Part shown: piece after piece, positions 27,484-40,299 of the stretch
Position numbering within the stretch: position 1 is the stretch's first letter
How the letters are laid out: each line of letters starts with the position of its first letter
Source of the DNA: Marchantia polymorpha subsp. ruderalis
Lineage: Eukaryota; Streptophyta; Marchantiopsida; Marchantiales; Marchantiaceae
Reading direction: 5' to 3'
Length of the DNA: 64,000 bases
NCBI GenBank assembly: GCA_037833965.1
Contig: AP031353.1
Location: 19,160,501 to 19,224,500, forward strand
Program-made: the position numbers and the translations under genes
Notes under the pieces: model-generated
What the model was told of the DNA's origin: nothing
The model's input: the letters and a program-made list of their open reading frames with translations, nothing else
Database searches by the model: none

Positions 27484-27890
27484 TTAATACAGGTTCACGT
27501 GAGTTACGTAGGACAACATCTGTCGCAGTGTAGCATTCTTTGACTGGATCTCCATGTAGATTCCACCTTCGTAGATGTCACAGTTAGGCGCAAGCGACAG
27601 AGCAAACTCAGAGAGGTCTACGAAACGTAGGTCCGAACCACTGGCGACGAAGGCAGCGGCAATTCTGGTCGGATGAGAGGAAGAGGAGTACGCAGTGACT
27701 GACAGAAGTTGGTTCCTGGAAATTGTCGTAGCCCTGTCAGAGATCTGCCCGGGAAATTCGAGAATCGGACTTTGCCACTCGAGGTGTCAAATGGGATTCT
27801 CTGTGCTAAGCTAAGATACGGTCGAGGAGAGATAGCGCTTCTCTCTGCAGCCAGAATCAGGCTCTCCTCTTTTCTCGCTCCCGTCGCCAT
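27484..27890 (-). other. Possible coding region, unassigned
   Basis: On the minus strand an ATG at 27890 opens a 90-residue frame ending at 27618. It is rich in Ser, Arg and Pro and resembles an organelle-targeting N-terminus. A second frame overlaps its 3' part and stays open to a TAA at 27484, with a compact, protein-like run (DLSEFALSLAPNCDIYEGG). I recognise neither. This could be the start and an internal exon of one gene, a decayed gene, or chance. No splice model is supported. Confidence 0.25.
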
Positions 27891-28034
27891 CACCGCCTGT
27901 GGCTGCGTATCTCCCTGCGGTTCAAACTGAGATAAACCCAACCGTGTTCAGCATTTCAAGCGAGAAATGCGAATACTTGAGATGAGTAGACATTGAAATT
28001 TCACATGACAAGACGTTATGATTGCAGTCGATCT

Positions 28035-28424
28035 TCAAAGTCGATTCTGGCGATCGAGCGTAAAATTAATACACGTGAAAGAGCATTGATGCGCCGCCTC
28101 TTCTGCAAGAATCTTTCCCTGAAATGCTCTAAAAGGGCCCATATCGAGTCCAGGCTGGGCAAATTGTAGGGGAGGACACTCGTAGTTGATCTCGGCAGCC
28201 GGTTGCCTCCACCGCCGGTGGATGAGGTCCCGTAGGAATTGCCTTAATAGGGGAGAAAGAAAGAAGTAGCGTCTACTTCTTTGAGACGGCATTATTGAGA
28301 GAAGAGAGCAAGTAAATCGGATAGGTGTTGGAAGGGGAGGGGCTGGCATTGAGTTTAAGAAGGTTTTAGTGAATAGGACATGTGTGCTTTGCTTCATTAG
28401 GCTCCTATCACACATCGTTCCCAT
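28035..28424 (-). CDS. Unassigned 129-codon open frame
   Basis: An ATG at 28424 opens a 129-residue frame. The N-terminal half is basic and hydrophobic; the C-terminal half has an ordinary mixed composition (for example FAQPGLDMGPFRAFQGKIL). I recognise no domain. It lies on the same strand as, and upstream of, the possible coding region at 27.5-27.9 kb, so the two could belong to one gene, but no splice junction can be argued. A TATATAAG-like sequence sits just upstream, at about 28435-28442, too close to the ATG to be its TATA box. Confidence 0.2.
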   Translation of the reverse strand: MGTMCDRSLMKQSTHVLFTKTFLNSMPAPPLPTPIRFTCSLLSIMPSQRSRRYFFLSPLLRQFLRDLIHRRWRQPAAEINYECPPLQFAQPGLDMGPFRAFQGKILAEEAAHQCSFTCINFTLDRQNRL

Positions 28425-28442
28425 ATTTGTGTACTTATATAA

Positions 28443-30510
28443 GTAGAAAGCGAGTACATCTTATTGTCGATTGTCATGTTTTCAGTTTGAAGTTATTGTA
28501 GACTTGTCACCCTTGTTCTGTATGTTTTCCATTTTTTTGGGCTATATAACTGCTACTAGATTTGGAAAAATATAGATCAGCTTTCTGGTTTTTGCAGTAG
28601 ACCCTCTACGTGAAATGTTACACTTTCCAAGCCAAGGCTCGAGGATTCTTGCACCCACGCATTTCTGCGCGAGGGGTAAGAGGACGTGGAAATGGAATCG
28701 TGTTAGACATAGTTATGAAGGTTCATAATGTTGAGCCCATGCAAGCGAAACTGACTGCAGTGACAGAAAAGAACTGTGTAAAAAACTACAACAGTCTATT
28801 GACCATAGTAACGTTGGCAGCGCAGTTATAAACATAGTCGAATACTTGCGAGTACTGAAAGTTTTGTAAACAGCTGAGTATCAAATTCGGGTATATGTGT
28901 TGGTAAATATTCATGGATGGAGTAGGTTATGTAGAGACATTTTTGAGATTGTGGAGAAATCAATGCAATTCTGGATCCAAGGTTAAGTTTTAAGTAAGTG
29001 ATAACATGGACGAGTCAAAGAGATTATCTTTCGATTTATTATTTTATTCATAAGGGCGTCATAATCAACAAAGACTTTGTTGAAGGCAAGTCCCATTTTA
29101 TTGTTTATTCCATCTTTCTTATCAATTGAATTAAACTAAAGGTGAAATTGACCAATTGTCTCCACCTAATTAATTAATCAATTGCATAAGGAGATCCATG
29201 GAATATCTTCTAACATCAAGAAAATTATCTCATAGAACCTTGCAAAAGGTAAAACATGTGCTCGGATTTAACACGATTTATTCTATCAACAATATTTGTG
29301 GTGGCATTTCATAACACTTCCATTCATGTTTCAATACGAATTCTTGTAACCTAATAATTTATAACAAAGTAATATGGTAATGTTTTCAATGATCCAATCA
29401 TTATGTAAAATGAAGATGATCTGCACATGGAATAAAACATATAGATATTAATGAGTTGGTTTCATATCCGGAAGACATGAAGGATTCAAATATGTTGTTT
29501 TTTTTGAAATTTTTTTAACCAATTTTTTTTTTAAAAACTTTTGAATCGATTTATTGAAATTTAGTACAAGCTTCATGATAGAAACGTTGACGTTGCAGTT
29601 TTATTCAATTTACAGCGGCTTTTACAGCCACTAACGGTGAAGTACGCAATACTTCCTGTGACCAAGTGAATTGATGCCCTTTGAAGACGATGACACGTGA
29701 AATCTGCTTCCACGAAATCGCGAAGCTACATCGTGATCATGAAACAGGATTGAGCCATGAGTGTTGGCCGTACATGCGCTTATGTGCAGCTAAAGGCGAC
29801 CTCTATCGCCTGCATGTATACCGTAAATATGATGCAGCAGTTTCATTGTCATGTGAACTGCCGTATGTTTCAAAATTGTCTAAATTGCGCAGTGTAGTTG
29901 ATGTCTGACGTTTAGCTCACACTCAAAAACGATTACGATTATCACAGTCCTCGTTCGTCACATGTTTAATGTAGAACTCAATGCAAGTGTGTTTTTTTGC
30001 AATACATCATGCTCGGTCGGAATTTGTCACATCAACAGGAATTTTTCTTCTCAGTTGTATTTTTTGTTGTTGTGATCAGTAGTTGCAGGACAATTTTCTT
30101 TACGCGCGGTACGGATGCCTAATGGCCGACCAGAGTTTTGATAGTTTTGAATCCTTGACCTCTAAATTCCTCAAAAAGATTCGAGCGCAAGGGGGCCATC
30201 ATTCCAGCGTTTCCTCGAGTCTTTTCATCTCATTGAAGTCTTGAGATTTCCACCTTTTGGAGATTGGGTTTCAGGCCTGCTGTCAAAGATCAGGCAAATG
30301 CGATGAAATATTGTTGAATATTCGTGTTTGTCTCATACATGAAATCTATGGTTATATATGAAGTGAATATGATGAATATAACATAGTATACCTTTTGGGT
30401 GTGGTCTTGATGATCCGAACGTATCTTCTGCAGTACTGAGATAATTAGATGGTACTGCCAAGATCTATAGGAATGAATGCTAGTGATGGGCAGCATTCGA
30501 TTTGAGACAG
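28443..30510. other. Intergenic, partly AT-rich
   Basis: An AT-rich segment at about 28.9-29.6 kb looks like decayed repeat DNA without an assignable family. A 75-codon plus-strand frame at 29681-29908 has no recognised domain. Nothing else is supported. Confidence 0.4.
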
Positions 30511-30518
30511 CCTGTGAC

Positions 30519-31303
30519 TAACCCTCGGCAAGGTAACGTAAAATATAACCGGGTAAAGCATGGACCTCTACATTACATTACACGTAATGCTATGGTCTAC
30601 CTTTTACCCTGAGGTAGGGTAATTATCCCGGTTACCTCATAAGGATTTAAAAAATTTAAAAGTTAATCTTAACGCTAATCTATTAGTGTTACTTGGTAAA
30701 TCTACCTTTACTAGTTTGGTAATCGTAGTTTAATAGGGGATGCGACAGCAGCAGGTAATTTCGGTGTGGAGGAAATGACAGTTTTTTGATAGCATGGCAT
30801 GAGCACCTGACTTTTAGACCCGTTCTAGTTTCTTTGTTGTACATCTAGTTTCTTTGTAGAAACATCAATATCTCGCAATGTTCTCCGATCCGCAGACATG
30901 GTAGCAACAATTACTGAAAGTTGGTACTTACGATTACAAAAATTACAATTTTTCACTGCAATCTTATTGTACTTTGGCAAGACTTTCTCTCGACTGTGGA
31001 TTGGTTCTTGTATCGCTCATTGGCACGGAGTTTCACATAGCTTGTTGTGATGGACACAAAAAGATGGGGCGAGAGAGTCTCGAACTCTCGACTAAGCCTC
31101 GTCCACGTTTTTGCTTTTCAATGTACGAGGTTTGTCGTATGAAGCGTTTAGTCTTTGTAGAAAAACGTCCACGATTTTTTTTTCGCAGGTTACCCGGTAA
31201 TTACCGAGTAACCCGCGAGGCTCTACCTTTACCTTACCCTATAGCCAAACGTATTACTTTTACCGGGTAATTCTAAAGGGTTACGTTACCTTGCCGAGGC
31301 TTA
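30519..31303. mobile_element. hAT-like non-autonomous DNA transposon
   Basis: The ends are 23-bp terminal inverted repeats (30519-30541 and 31281-31303) differing at one base; the outer part reads TAASCCTCGGCAAGGTAACG. They are flanked by a perfect 8-bp target duplication, CCTGTGAC, at 30511-30518 and 31304-31311. An 8-bp duplication with short inverted ends is the signature of the hAT superfamily. The 785-bp element contains no transposase. Both end regions are crowded with GGTAA/TTACC and CCCGGTAA motifs in both orientations, like the subterminal transposase-binding repeats known in hAT elements. The perfect duplication and nearly identical ends imply a fairly recent insertion moved by a transposase encoded elsewhere. 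Confidence 0.88.
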
Positions 31304-31311
31304 CCTGTGAC

Positions 31312-33807
31312 GTTATTCTAGAAGTGAGCTTCCGTGTATGGAACCAAAACTTGATGAACTTCGTTTCCAAAAGATATTGACATGATTCTGATTAGTAACA
31401 TGGACACTGACTGGCTGACATTGCCTCTAATCCCTTTGGCGGATTTCGAACTCTGCCTGGAGAGAGAAGGCAAATTCGAGGCAGCCTGATACCTAGCTGA
31501 TAATTTTAACATTTCAATCTTATTTTTGTACTCCCGCTTTGATTTTGCAATTGTCCGAGATTTCTAAAAGTTTCGACTACTTGGAAGGAGGAGCCCTGTT
31601 AACAATCCTCAGATATACCGAGCCTGATTAAGTCTTTGCTTTGTGGCGTTCACTTCTGTCTAACCTATCATCCTCCAGGATGACTTTTGGTTACCTCGAA
31701 CTTGTAAATTACATGACCATAAAGCCACTACACAATATATGAAATTCCAGAGCCTTCGATTTGAAGATTGCTTGACGCAGTAGATTTGAAGAACCATTGA
31801 CATGCCCCCTTCCTTGTTGCTTATGCAAAGTCTTGAAAATGAAATGGATTTGCTCTGTAGTTGTAATCGTGTGCATGGTTTAATTGAAGTCTAAACCCTA
31901 TCAACTTCTGAGCAGTCACTGGTAGTGTGTGATGTGACTCAAGAATGAAGTGCAGGGGGGTGCGATGTCTGTAAGAGGCAATGTCTTTAGGCTGAAACAT
32001 GCTTAAAAAGTCGAAATCGCATCCGGTTGAAGTTCACGAAAGTTCAAGAAAATGAGATATGCTCCAAAACATCAAAAGACGTATCGTGGTGAAGTTCAAG
32101 CACTGAAGAATTTAAACTGTCGAGAGTTTTTGGCTACGCTATGGTTGAGTTGTGAGGATTTAGACATCCTCATAGACATCTAAAACCTGGTCAAGGAAGT
32201 CTAGAGCTGCATTATCAACTGATGCAAGTTTACTCATCTTCTGAAATTATGACGATCGTATCATGAAGTTAATTCATCTCATTCGCGTTGACGTGGTGAT
32301 GGAAATGTCTACGTTGCACTGCATGTACTTGTCATCACATGGAAAGGTGTAAAAGCAGTTTATTGGTCAAGTACTGAATGCTCATTGACAATATGGTAGA
32401 TGAGATGTCATTCAAACCGAACGGTTGAGTTTTTTGGCATCTCTTCTCACATCAATTGAGAAGACAAACTGGAAACCATTTCTAAGTTGGATTTCAGTGT
32501 ACCTGTCACCTTGTCATTTTCCTGAGACTAAAGCCTGTCATTCAACTGCCAGTGCATCATGATCAGAAGAATAAAAAGTGCGACCATACTTATTGCCGCA
32601 CTAATATACATCCATCATTTTCATATGTCATGTTCAAGCATATACCAACTAAGATTCTTCCCGTGCTCAAAGTCGTTAATTGCTCGCTCCAAGGTACCAT
32701 CTTCCTGTGAAAATGCTTGTTTAATGAGGATACTGAATCATATACAGCAGATTGCGGAGATCAGTACCCTGTCTGTAGGTCTACTTTTTACAACAGTTCC
32801 ACGTGAGGCAGGTAAGGTCTAGCAAAATGTTGAATGCTTGACTTCTGAGTGCAATCGGAAGACCAAAATGGGTGTTTGCATGAGCATCGGTTTTCGTTGA
32901 ACGCCATGGTGCAACATTAGAATTTGGTAATATCATATATGAATCAGCGAAATGGTCGCATATTCTGCGAGGTAGTATCTTATTGAGACCCACGGTGACC
33001 GTGGTTATTTTCTACAATCGCCAATTTTTGTCCCAATGAATGAAATCCGACCTTGAGGGAATTCTCGTAACCACGTTTTAAGCCTCCGAAAAATTCGTAT
33101 TTGCTTGCCTCAGCAACTCAAACGGACAACTTACAAGTTCCATGGAGATTGTTGGAGCTGAATGGGCACACAAGACGATGCAAAAGACGGGATTCCGAGT
33201 GACTGTGACAAATGAAGCTGAGAAACCTGATTGATTTCAAATATGTCCTGATACTCGCTGGTGGAGTATCATTAACAGAATATTTTGCCCATAACAAAAG
33301 TTACAAACGGGCATAACATTTTTTCCACCTATCATGTTACATTTGCTGAAACTATCTCTACAGCTAGCCAGGCAGGGCACGGGCTTGGACTTGTAGTGAC
33401 TGAAAGCCCGAATGTTATAGCCTTCTGCCGCCTGGAACTCTGAGGACTGCAATAATGATCCTTGCTCACACTGTTCTGCCTCTGCTAGTTGACTTCAGAA
33501 TTGCTGATTCACAAGCAAGCCTGCTGCAGAGATCATAGTTAACAACTTCTCGACAACCGAGTCAGATAGGGATGACTCGTGAGGATCTATGACGATGTGG
33601 CGTTCACAAAAAATTCCATTGAAACCAACCAGGTCAGAGCAATTTGATGGTTGACGACGTCTTTTGCTATTGCACAAGAATCAAACACTGGATCAAAATT
33701 AGCTGTTGAATCTGCCGCTCCAAGACGTGAGAACCGGAATTTGACAAATTTTCACGGAGCTGGCAGGCAGAGGAAAGAGGGATTGTGTGTACACTTACGG
33801 TCTGGTT
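31312..33807. other. No recognisable gene
   Basis: Mixed-composition intergenic DNA. The part next to 33808 should hold the 3' UTR of the first phytocyanin gene. No other coding or RNA feature is supported. Confidence 0.45.
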
Positions 33808-34589
33808 CTACACTACATAATATATTATCCAGTTTACAGAAACAGCCGAGGCTGCAGCAAACGCGAATGCTGCGCTAGATTGGAGACTGAAAGCAGAAGA
33901 AGGTGGAGGTGGTGCTGGCGGTGAAGTAAAGGGAGACTCTGTTGGACTCAGAGGCTTTGCGGGCGAAGCAGTGGAGTTAGTGAGTGGGGGCTGATTGCCA
34001 ACGTCTACTGACATCTTCATGCCCAAAACGCAGTGCCCGAGGACTTCGCAGATGAAGGAGTGAGTTCCAGCAGTGCTCAAGGTCACAGTGGGGTTTGCAC
34101 TCGCGTAAATCGCCAGTGGGTTGCTGGAATCGCAAGCGGTTGCATCGGTCGAGCTGACCTCGTATACATTGTGACCCGTGGAGTATGTGAAAACTGCATT
34201 CAGCAAAACTCCAGGCATTGGAAGTTAGACCGTCTAGAGGAACAGCATATTCGTTGTTGTCGCGATCTATCAGTGCTAGAATTGGAGTGCTTTTGCATAA
34301 AATAACTGAACCACTGATGAGCATATATAAAATTGAGTAAAAAATTCAGAATTGTACAACTTCCGATATCAATCCTACGTAGACCAACATCATTGGACAT
34401 TTCGATGCACTTACTGAGCTTGTCGCCGACAACAAAAGTCTGTTTTGCAGACCATTCATCAAAGAACGTTGCAGTGTCGGGGATCACCCATCCTGTTGAA
34501 TCCCCAACCTTGTAAGTCGCAGCCGAAGCCGTACTGATCAAGGTAGCGGACACCAACAAGACCACCAGGAAGACCATTGACGGTGCCAT
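33808..34589 (-). CDS. Phytocyanin (uclacyanin-like blue copper protein) 1
   Basis: Exons 34589-34415 and 34193-33808 join across a 221-base GT-AG intron into 186 residues. Residues 1-23 form a signal peptide ending in ASA before ATYKVGD. The cupredoxin domain (24 to about 123) has a complete type-1 copper site: His66, Cys107, His112, Met117; Cys79 and Cys113 should form the disulfide. Met as axial ligand points to the uclacyanin/plantacyanin type rather than stellacyanin (Gln). A Pro/Ser/Thr-rich stretch resembling arabinogalactan glycomodules follows, with an NST N-glycosylation site, then a hydrophobic tail suggesting a GPI anchor. Such proteins sit on the outer plasma membrane and are thought to carry electrons or bind wall components; the exact role is unknown. 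The gene is a tandem neighbour of a paralog 2.2 kb upstream on the same strand. Confidence 0.93.
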
Positions 34590-34782
34590 CGGGCTGCTCT
34601 ACCTCCGTCGGTCAACGACTGGATACGGATCCCAGGTGTATCAACTATAGAACTGGAAACTCCTGATGATCAAGAGATGACTAATCTAACCAACGAAGGA
34701 AGAGAAACATGTGCTACAATCTCTGTCCTGGCCAGATGATGTTCAAGCTATCTCGTGAGTCTACTAAATGTGAGGTCGATGC

Positions 34783-34790
34783 CTTATATA
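34783..34790 (-). promoter_or_regulatory. TATA box of phytocyanin gene 1
   Basis: TATATAAG on the minus strand lies about 195 bases before the start codon at 34589. This predicts transcription starting near 34755 and a leader of roughly 165 bases. The match is strong and the position reasonable; its use is inferred. Confidence 0.6.
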
Positions 34791-34799
34791 ACGAAAGCA

Positions 34800-36807
34800 G
34801 GAAGCTAGCCTCAGCTGACACCTGCAAGAATGGTGTCCAATCCATCGCATCAAAGTTTTATAAGCAGCTTGTTTGACCACTTTGAACGCTCCTTATTTTC
34901 AGGCTGAAGTTTGCCTTGGTCTTGTTACCCGGCATCTGATGTTGGTAAATTCCTTAGCGCACGACGGTCCACTCTACTCGCTCCGAAAGAGGCTCCAGAA
35001 CATGGCTTCCCTGCCTTTCACAGCCAATAAAGATGATCTTGCGTCTCCCATGAGAGCACAGAGAAGCAGAATCCATTCCGGTGAGCAGTTACGCTAAATT
35101 GGTGGATGATTCTTCGCGAAAGACTGCAATGGACTGTTGGTTTGTATCATCCACGTGAGGTTACGCAACATGTGAAGGGCGTTGCACTGTAATTTGACTT
35201 AAACAGGTCGTACAAGCTGTTACTTGTCCTTTAATCCTATCAACAGGGAACTGCGTGTCTCAGTGTTGGAATGAAGCTTTCATCTACAGTCAAGACTGAA
35301 ATGTAGAGGCGTGCTTCCAGAACGTTTTTCTTTCTCTCACACGTTCCTGCTGCAAGCCCTATGGGGATTTCCAGCAAAAACCATTGCAGTCATCAACATT
35401 AACACTAACATGCACTTGTAATTCGTCGAATTCTCTACGTTTGAATACACTTGTTTAGTCGAGATTCGTCGAATTTTGTTTATGCTATGTAATATGTAAA
35501 CTTGCATTCATTGAAGCCATTCCATCATTATTATACAACGTCAGATTCCAGTTTGATCTTTCTGAGTGCAAAATCATTTTGTCATCCTTTGGACCGGGTA
35601 TGAAAACCGGTTGCAAGAAAATTTTGATCAAACTTTTATTGTGGGTTTGCGGACTGAGATTGAGGGCTCTTCAGCAGCAGAAACCTTCCTTGAACTTTGA
35701 AGACTAATATACAAATCACCAGAATCACTCATGGAGCAGTGGAACTTTTGCCCACTAGCTCATCCAGCTTCATCCCTGTAAAGAATCAGACTCTGCGTGG
35801 TTGGCACACGTATGGGTGTGGATGCTGATCGATAATCCTGACGATGTCATAAAGGCGATTAGAATTTTTCCAGGGATCTTAAACTTGAAATTATGAAACC
35901 ATGATGCTCTTCAAATCAGAATTTTGTTTCAATACGAAAACACGAAAACTCAGCGCTTTATGGAAAGTTTTCAATTGTGCAGGTCATTCAAGATCAATCA
36001 AACGTTCGATACTGAGGTTGGAACTTTCTTCTGATTAGGCATTGGACTTGAACTTGTGTTCAACGCTATAAACCTTCGCCTGCGCTGAATATCAACTTCG
36101 GCTTGACGGATCGTCGAAATCCGACTCTGTTCGATGTTTCATGACGCAGTGAGAAATGACTGTGAGAGGATATTTATCACGTTTTTTAAAATTAATCAAA
36201 GAATGCGAATGAACCTCATCCTACTTTCAAGGTTTGATTTCATCTGAAGATCATAACCGCATACAATTGAGCCATAGCTTCGATATGCAACAAGGAAAAT
36301 TTCCACAAGAGTCGAATTCAGATTTCACTGAGCTCGACTTCTGTATTCTTATGTGTGAAATGGTGCACATTACATCGAGAAACTCTTGTAACCTGACTTC
36401 GGATTCCTACCTAAACCTACGAAAGTGGATGTGTACTGGGGTAGACCTTAACCACTATTAAGACTTTTACACGGTCCGTCCTGAAGAATCGAACATGCTC
36501 TGCGGCAAGCTAGCAACGTTGCAACTGGCAAAGGACGATTACTGCTAGAACTCGTCCGCATATCAGATAAGTTCTAAACAGAAAGAAGGTGATGTTAAAC
36601 CGCTAGTCGGTGAGAAGAAACTTCAGGAGAGTGTAGAAGAAATTAAATCTGAGGTTTCAATTAAGAATGAAACGACTGCCTGCAGCTGACAGGACGACCT
36701 CGTTTCTCTGGATAAACTTTAACTTCGCGCCTAAGCATGTTCATATTCCCCTAATTCTAATGGATCCTACCACGAAAATCTGGCAAAATTTGATCTGCGT
36801 GAGGTGT
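34800..36807. other. Spacer between tandem phytocyanin genes
   Basis: About 2 kb separating the two paralogs. It should contain the promoter of gene 1 and the 3' UTR of gene 2. Only short frames without domains are present, and I see no transposon ends. Confidence 0.5.
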
Positions 36808-37705
36808 TCAGAGAGCGAATGCCACAACGACGGCAGCGAAGACTCCAAAGAGCATGGCGGCTGCGGACTGGAGACCTGGAGCTGCAGAGGGAGCAGATGC
36901 TGGTGGAATAACGAGTGTAGTTCCCGGTGCTAAGGAAGGAATGATGGAAGCCACGGCCGGAGCCTTGGTTGGGGCCTTGGCTGGTGCCTTGGCGGGGGGA
37001 GAAGACGAATTCGTCGACAGAGAAACATCGACGGTCATCTTCATGCCTGCAAGGCAGTGGCCGAACACTTCGCAGATGAAGGCAGTCGTTCCCGATGTGG
37101 TCAAAGTCACAGTGGTGGCAGTCGTGTACTTGTTGATCGGGTTGGTGCCGTCACACGCACTGGCGTCGGCCGCACTCACTTGGTACACATTGTGTCCAAG
37201 ACCGAATATGAAATCTGCACCATTGACATTGACAATGCGTTAGACCAGCATCCACTACATACAACTATCAACAACACTTCGATCCACCTCTAAGAGCCTA
37301 CTGAGTGATATCGGGTGAGGCTGTGCCGCCGGGCATGCATGAAGTTTCTTGAATGCCAGTGACTCATCTCTCGGAATCGTGACAAAGTCACAATCCATCT
37401 TTTGAGCAATAAAATCCGAAGCTAGGTCCCATTTTTGCAAACATGCTTCTCGAGCAAGCGTCTGTGTGAAGTAGAACGCAATGCAAGCAAGGAAGAAAAT
37501 GGCTAACGTGAAATGGTGTCGAGATCTTACTGAGCTTGTCGCCCACAACGAAATTCTGTTTCACGGCCCAATCATCGTAGAAAGTATTGGACGGGGGTAT
37601 CGTCCATTCGGTATCATCGCCGACAATGTATGTAGCAGCTGATGCAATTTGGAGCAAACCTACCACCACCAGCAAGGCCAACATCATGCTTCTTGCGGTT
37701 GCCAT
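36808..37705 (-). CDS. Phytocyanin (uclacyanin-like blue copper protein) 2
   Basis: Exons 37705-37531 and 37214-36808 join across a 316-base GT-AG intron into 193 residues. Exon 1 is 175 bases, exactly as in gene 1, and the intron splits the same codon (59), so the pair arose by tandem duplication. A signal peptide covers 1-23. The copper ligands His66, Cys106, His111 and Met116 and the Cys79-Cys112 disulfide are intact. The tail differs from gene 1: it has Ala-Pro repeats (KAPAKAPTKAP) typical of arabinogalactan attachment, then a hydrophobic GPI-type end. The copper domains are alike but the glycosylated linkers have diverged. Role and location should resemble gene 1: extracellular, membrane-anchored electron carrier or wall-associated protein. 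Confidence 0.93.
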
Positions 37706-37962
37706 TGCACTACCGTTTCCCGGGCTGGTGCACAGATTCGTCTCACGTGAATTTTTCTATGTCTCTCTCTGGAATCTATGCAAATTTCCGGATTGTCGTG
37801 CCTAACACTTCGGAGTTCACTCTAGCAGACTTGTGGACTCCAGTGTTAGATTAGATTGAAGACCTAAGACTGAATGGTGGCAGGCGATGTCGAGCAGAGT
37901 GCAGCTAAATGCACGCTCGATGGCGGAACTACTGATATGTTTCAAATGCAGTGAACTTCAGC

Positions 37963-37969
37963 TTTTAAG
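37963..37969 (-). promoter_or_regulatory. Weak TATA-like site of phytocyanin gene 2
   Basis: TTAAAAG on the minus strand about 260 bases upstream of the start codon is the best TATA-like sequence available. It is a poor match to the consensus, unlike the strong TATA box of gene 1, so the promoters of the two paralogs may differ. Confidence 0.25.
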
Positions 37970-37970
37970 G

Positions 37971-40299
37971 GACCAGATCCAACATTAAAAATGTGAAAAA
38001 ATTGTGTTCGAAATCTATTCGTGCTTGCGAAACTTCATTTCTTCCAGCAGCACGACGTTATTCCACACCATTTGACCAATTCGCATACATACTTCCAGCT
38101 GCTCATTCCGGATCCTCTGATAGAAATAGATAGTAACTATTGCGACCTCTTGAAGATGATGAGGAGCATCTTTGTAAAATCTTGGATTTTCTGCATTGAA
38201 CTTCCAGGAATATCAACAGTTTCCTCTGACAGAGTCTGATTGTGAAAAGCGCACAATCGGCCTTGAAAACGGTACAAGAAGAATGTGAAATTAATGATTT
38301 TATTCACCTTCTCTTGTCGTCTGCCTGGTCTACGTCGAAGGTCAACCACAAAGTGATATAAAAATTTGTCGAACGAGCTCTCTAAATCTCTTTTAGATTC
38401 CGTTTTGCTTCATATTAGTTTTTTAACTTCGACCATTTTACAGCATCTGGTGTGAGATTTACGAACTAGTTTCGTGAGAACTCTATACCTGTACACAAGT
38501 GATTAGATTGGAAATTATTATCATTTTGCAAAATAACTATATATTATAGTTTCTCAGATTACACATTCCCTGATCCAAATCAATGGCTTCGAAAAACCTA
38601 CACCCCATTGATCAGTTACTTTGTCAGGAAGAGGACTCGAAGGATTCGTCGAAATCAAGGAAGGGCACAGTGTTCACGTCAAGTGCATCCATTTCCAGAG
38701 AAGATTCCGATGTAGTGTTGTTAACAGACGTGGCTGAGTGTTGGTACCGAGTTCTTCGCCACATTCCAAGACGAAGCTGAGCATGCGCACAAGGAAAGCT
38801 TAGGATCTGCACGCTTTTCCACACCTCTCCTCATGGGGCCTGATTCGTCCACGCCTTCTTAGTGCAAACGATGCCTGCCCTCACGTGCTGACGAAATACT
38901 GCTCATTTACAAACACCGGACATCCAGCACAGACTTCACGGGACTGAATCTCAAAGGTCTTGACACCAACGCCATACACTATATCACACCAACTGCTAAG
39001 GTCTGAACACAACTAGATGTCCTGCAATTTCGGAGTTGCATCCTTCGGCGGGTGAATACCATTGCCATCGGTAGACTTCCACGGGCTCAAAGTCCAGGAA
39101 CATGGGGATGGAAAGAGAGATTTAGGAAGAGAATATGCGACGAGTACGGAGGGCAAAGGGATGCGCACCGTACATCATGATCAAAGCCGTCTGTATATTA
39201 TCGACCACTGCCAGCTTCAGATGAGTGCATAACCGCCTTCGAGTTTGGTGCCCTGAGTTGGGAATGGCAGTTGTTAAGGCTATGCTGCACAGCATAGCCT
39301 AAACAAAAGAGTCGAATACAATAAGAATGGATCGGATACATTCATGTTTTGATTTTTTCAGGAGTTACACGTAATGGTGGATCGCAAATAGATCTCTGCT
39401 AAACTGTCGATGTAATTGCATCACAATGTCGTCAAGATCCGATCAGACGAATCGGAATCCATCTCTCCTGATGTAATGGCATTCCACTCGCAGATGCTCT
39501 CTGAAGTCATAGCATGGGGAGTTAACGGTATTCGTTGATGCGGACTCTTGAATTTCACTTATACTAGCTTCATATAAGGGCTGTATACATGCGCATTCTT
39601 CAACATCTGCGCAAAAATTCGGACCTGACATAAGCTAGGCTTATTCAGATCAAAAGCTTCCCGATCAACTAGACTGGTCGCCAGCTGCCCGCCCAAACAT
39701 GCGAACGAGAAGGTTGCTCAGGTGACCATCTTATATTGCAGAGTGATCCTTCTTTTCCCCGCGCTCTCCATTTCCTCTGGAAGACTGCTGAATGCTTCCT
39801 GAGTATGACTGCTAAGCAGGAAAACATGTTTCTGCCGCTGATTTCAGTGAGTACTTTAGTTTGCACGGACCAAGTTTTGTCTTGTGCTCGACATGTCGTA
39901 CTTCCGGGCAATCTTTCAGGTCGTCAACTTTGGGATTCAATGTCGGATATGGAACAACAAAACACATCCTCGTGCTCGCACTCTTGCACTTCTGATGTCT
40001 GAAGTGGAACGATTCCATGACTGAACTTTGGGGTCTAATGGTTGACAATCATATGTGAAGTTTTAACTCCTACGGTACCGAGGTTTTCGCCGCCCCTTTT
40101 GAAGCTTAAAATAGCAATTTGCTTTGAACTGTATCAGGTTGAAAGAGTCTAAGAATAATAATACTTTGACCTTTTGTATAGCCGTACATACCATGTCCTC
40201 TGGTCCAGCCTGGCTCTGTGGATCAAGTCAGAAGGGCATTATTTGTATGTCCCCATTCACATAAACAATAGTACACCATACGAACAAAATTTGGAACCA
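37971..40299. other. No recognisable gene
   Basis: Mixed-composition DNA. A 65-codon ATG frame at 38583-38780 is Ser/Asp-rich and could be a small first exon, but no domain or splice partner is evident. Nothing else stands out. Confidence 0.45.
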
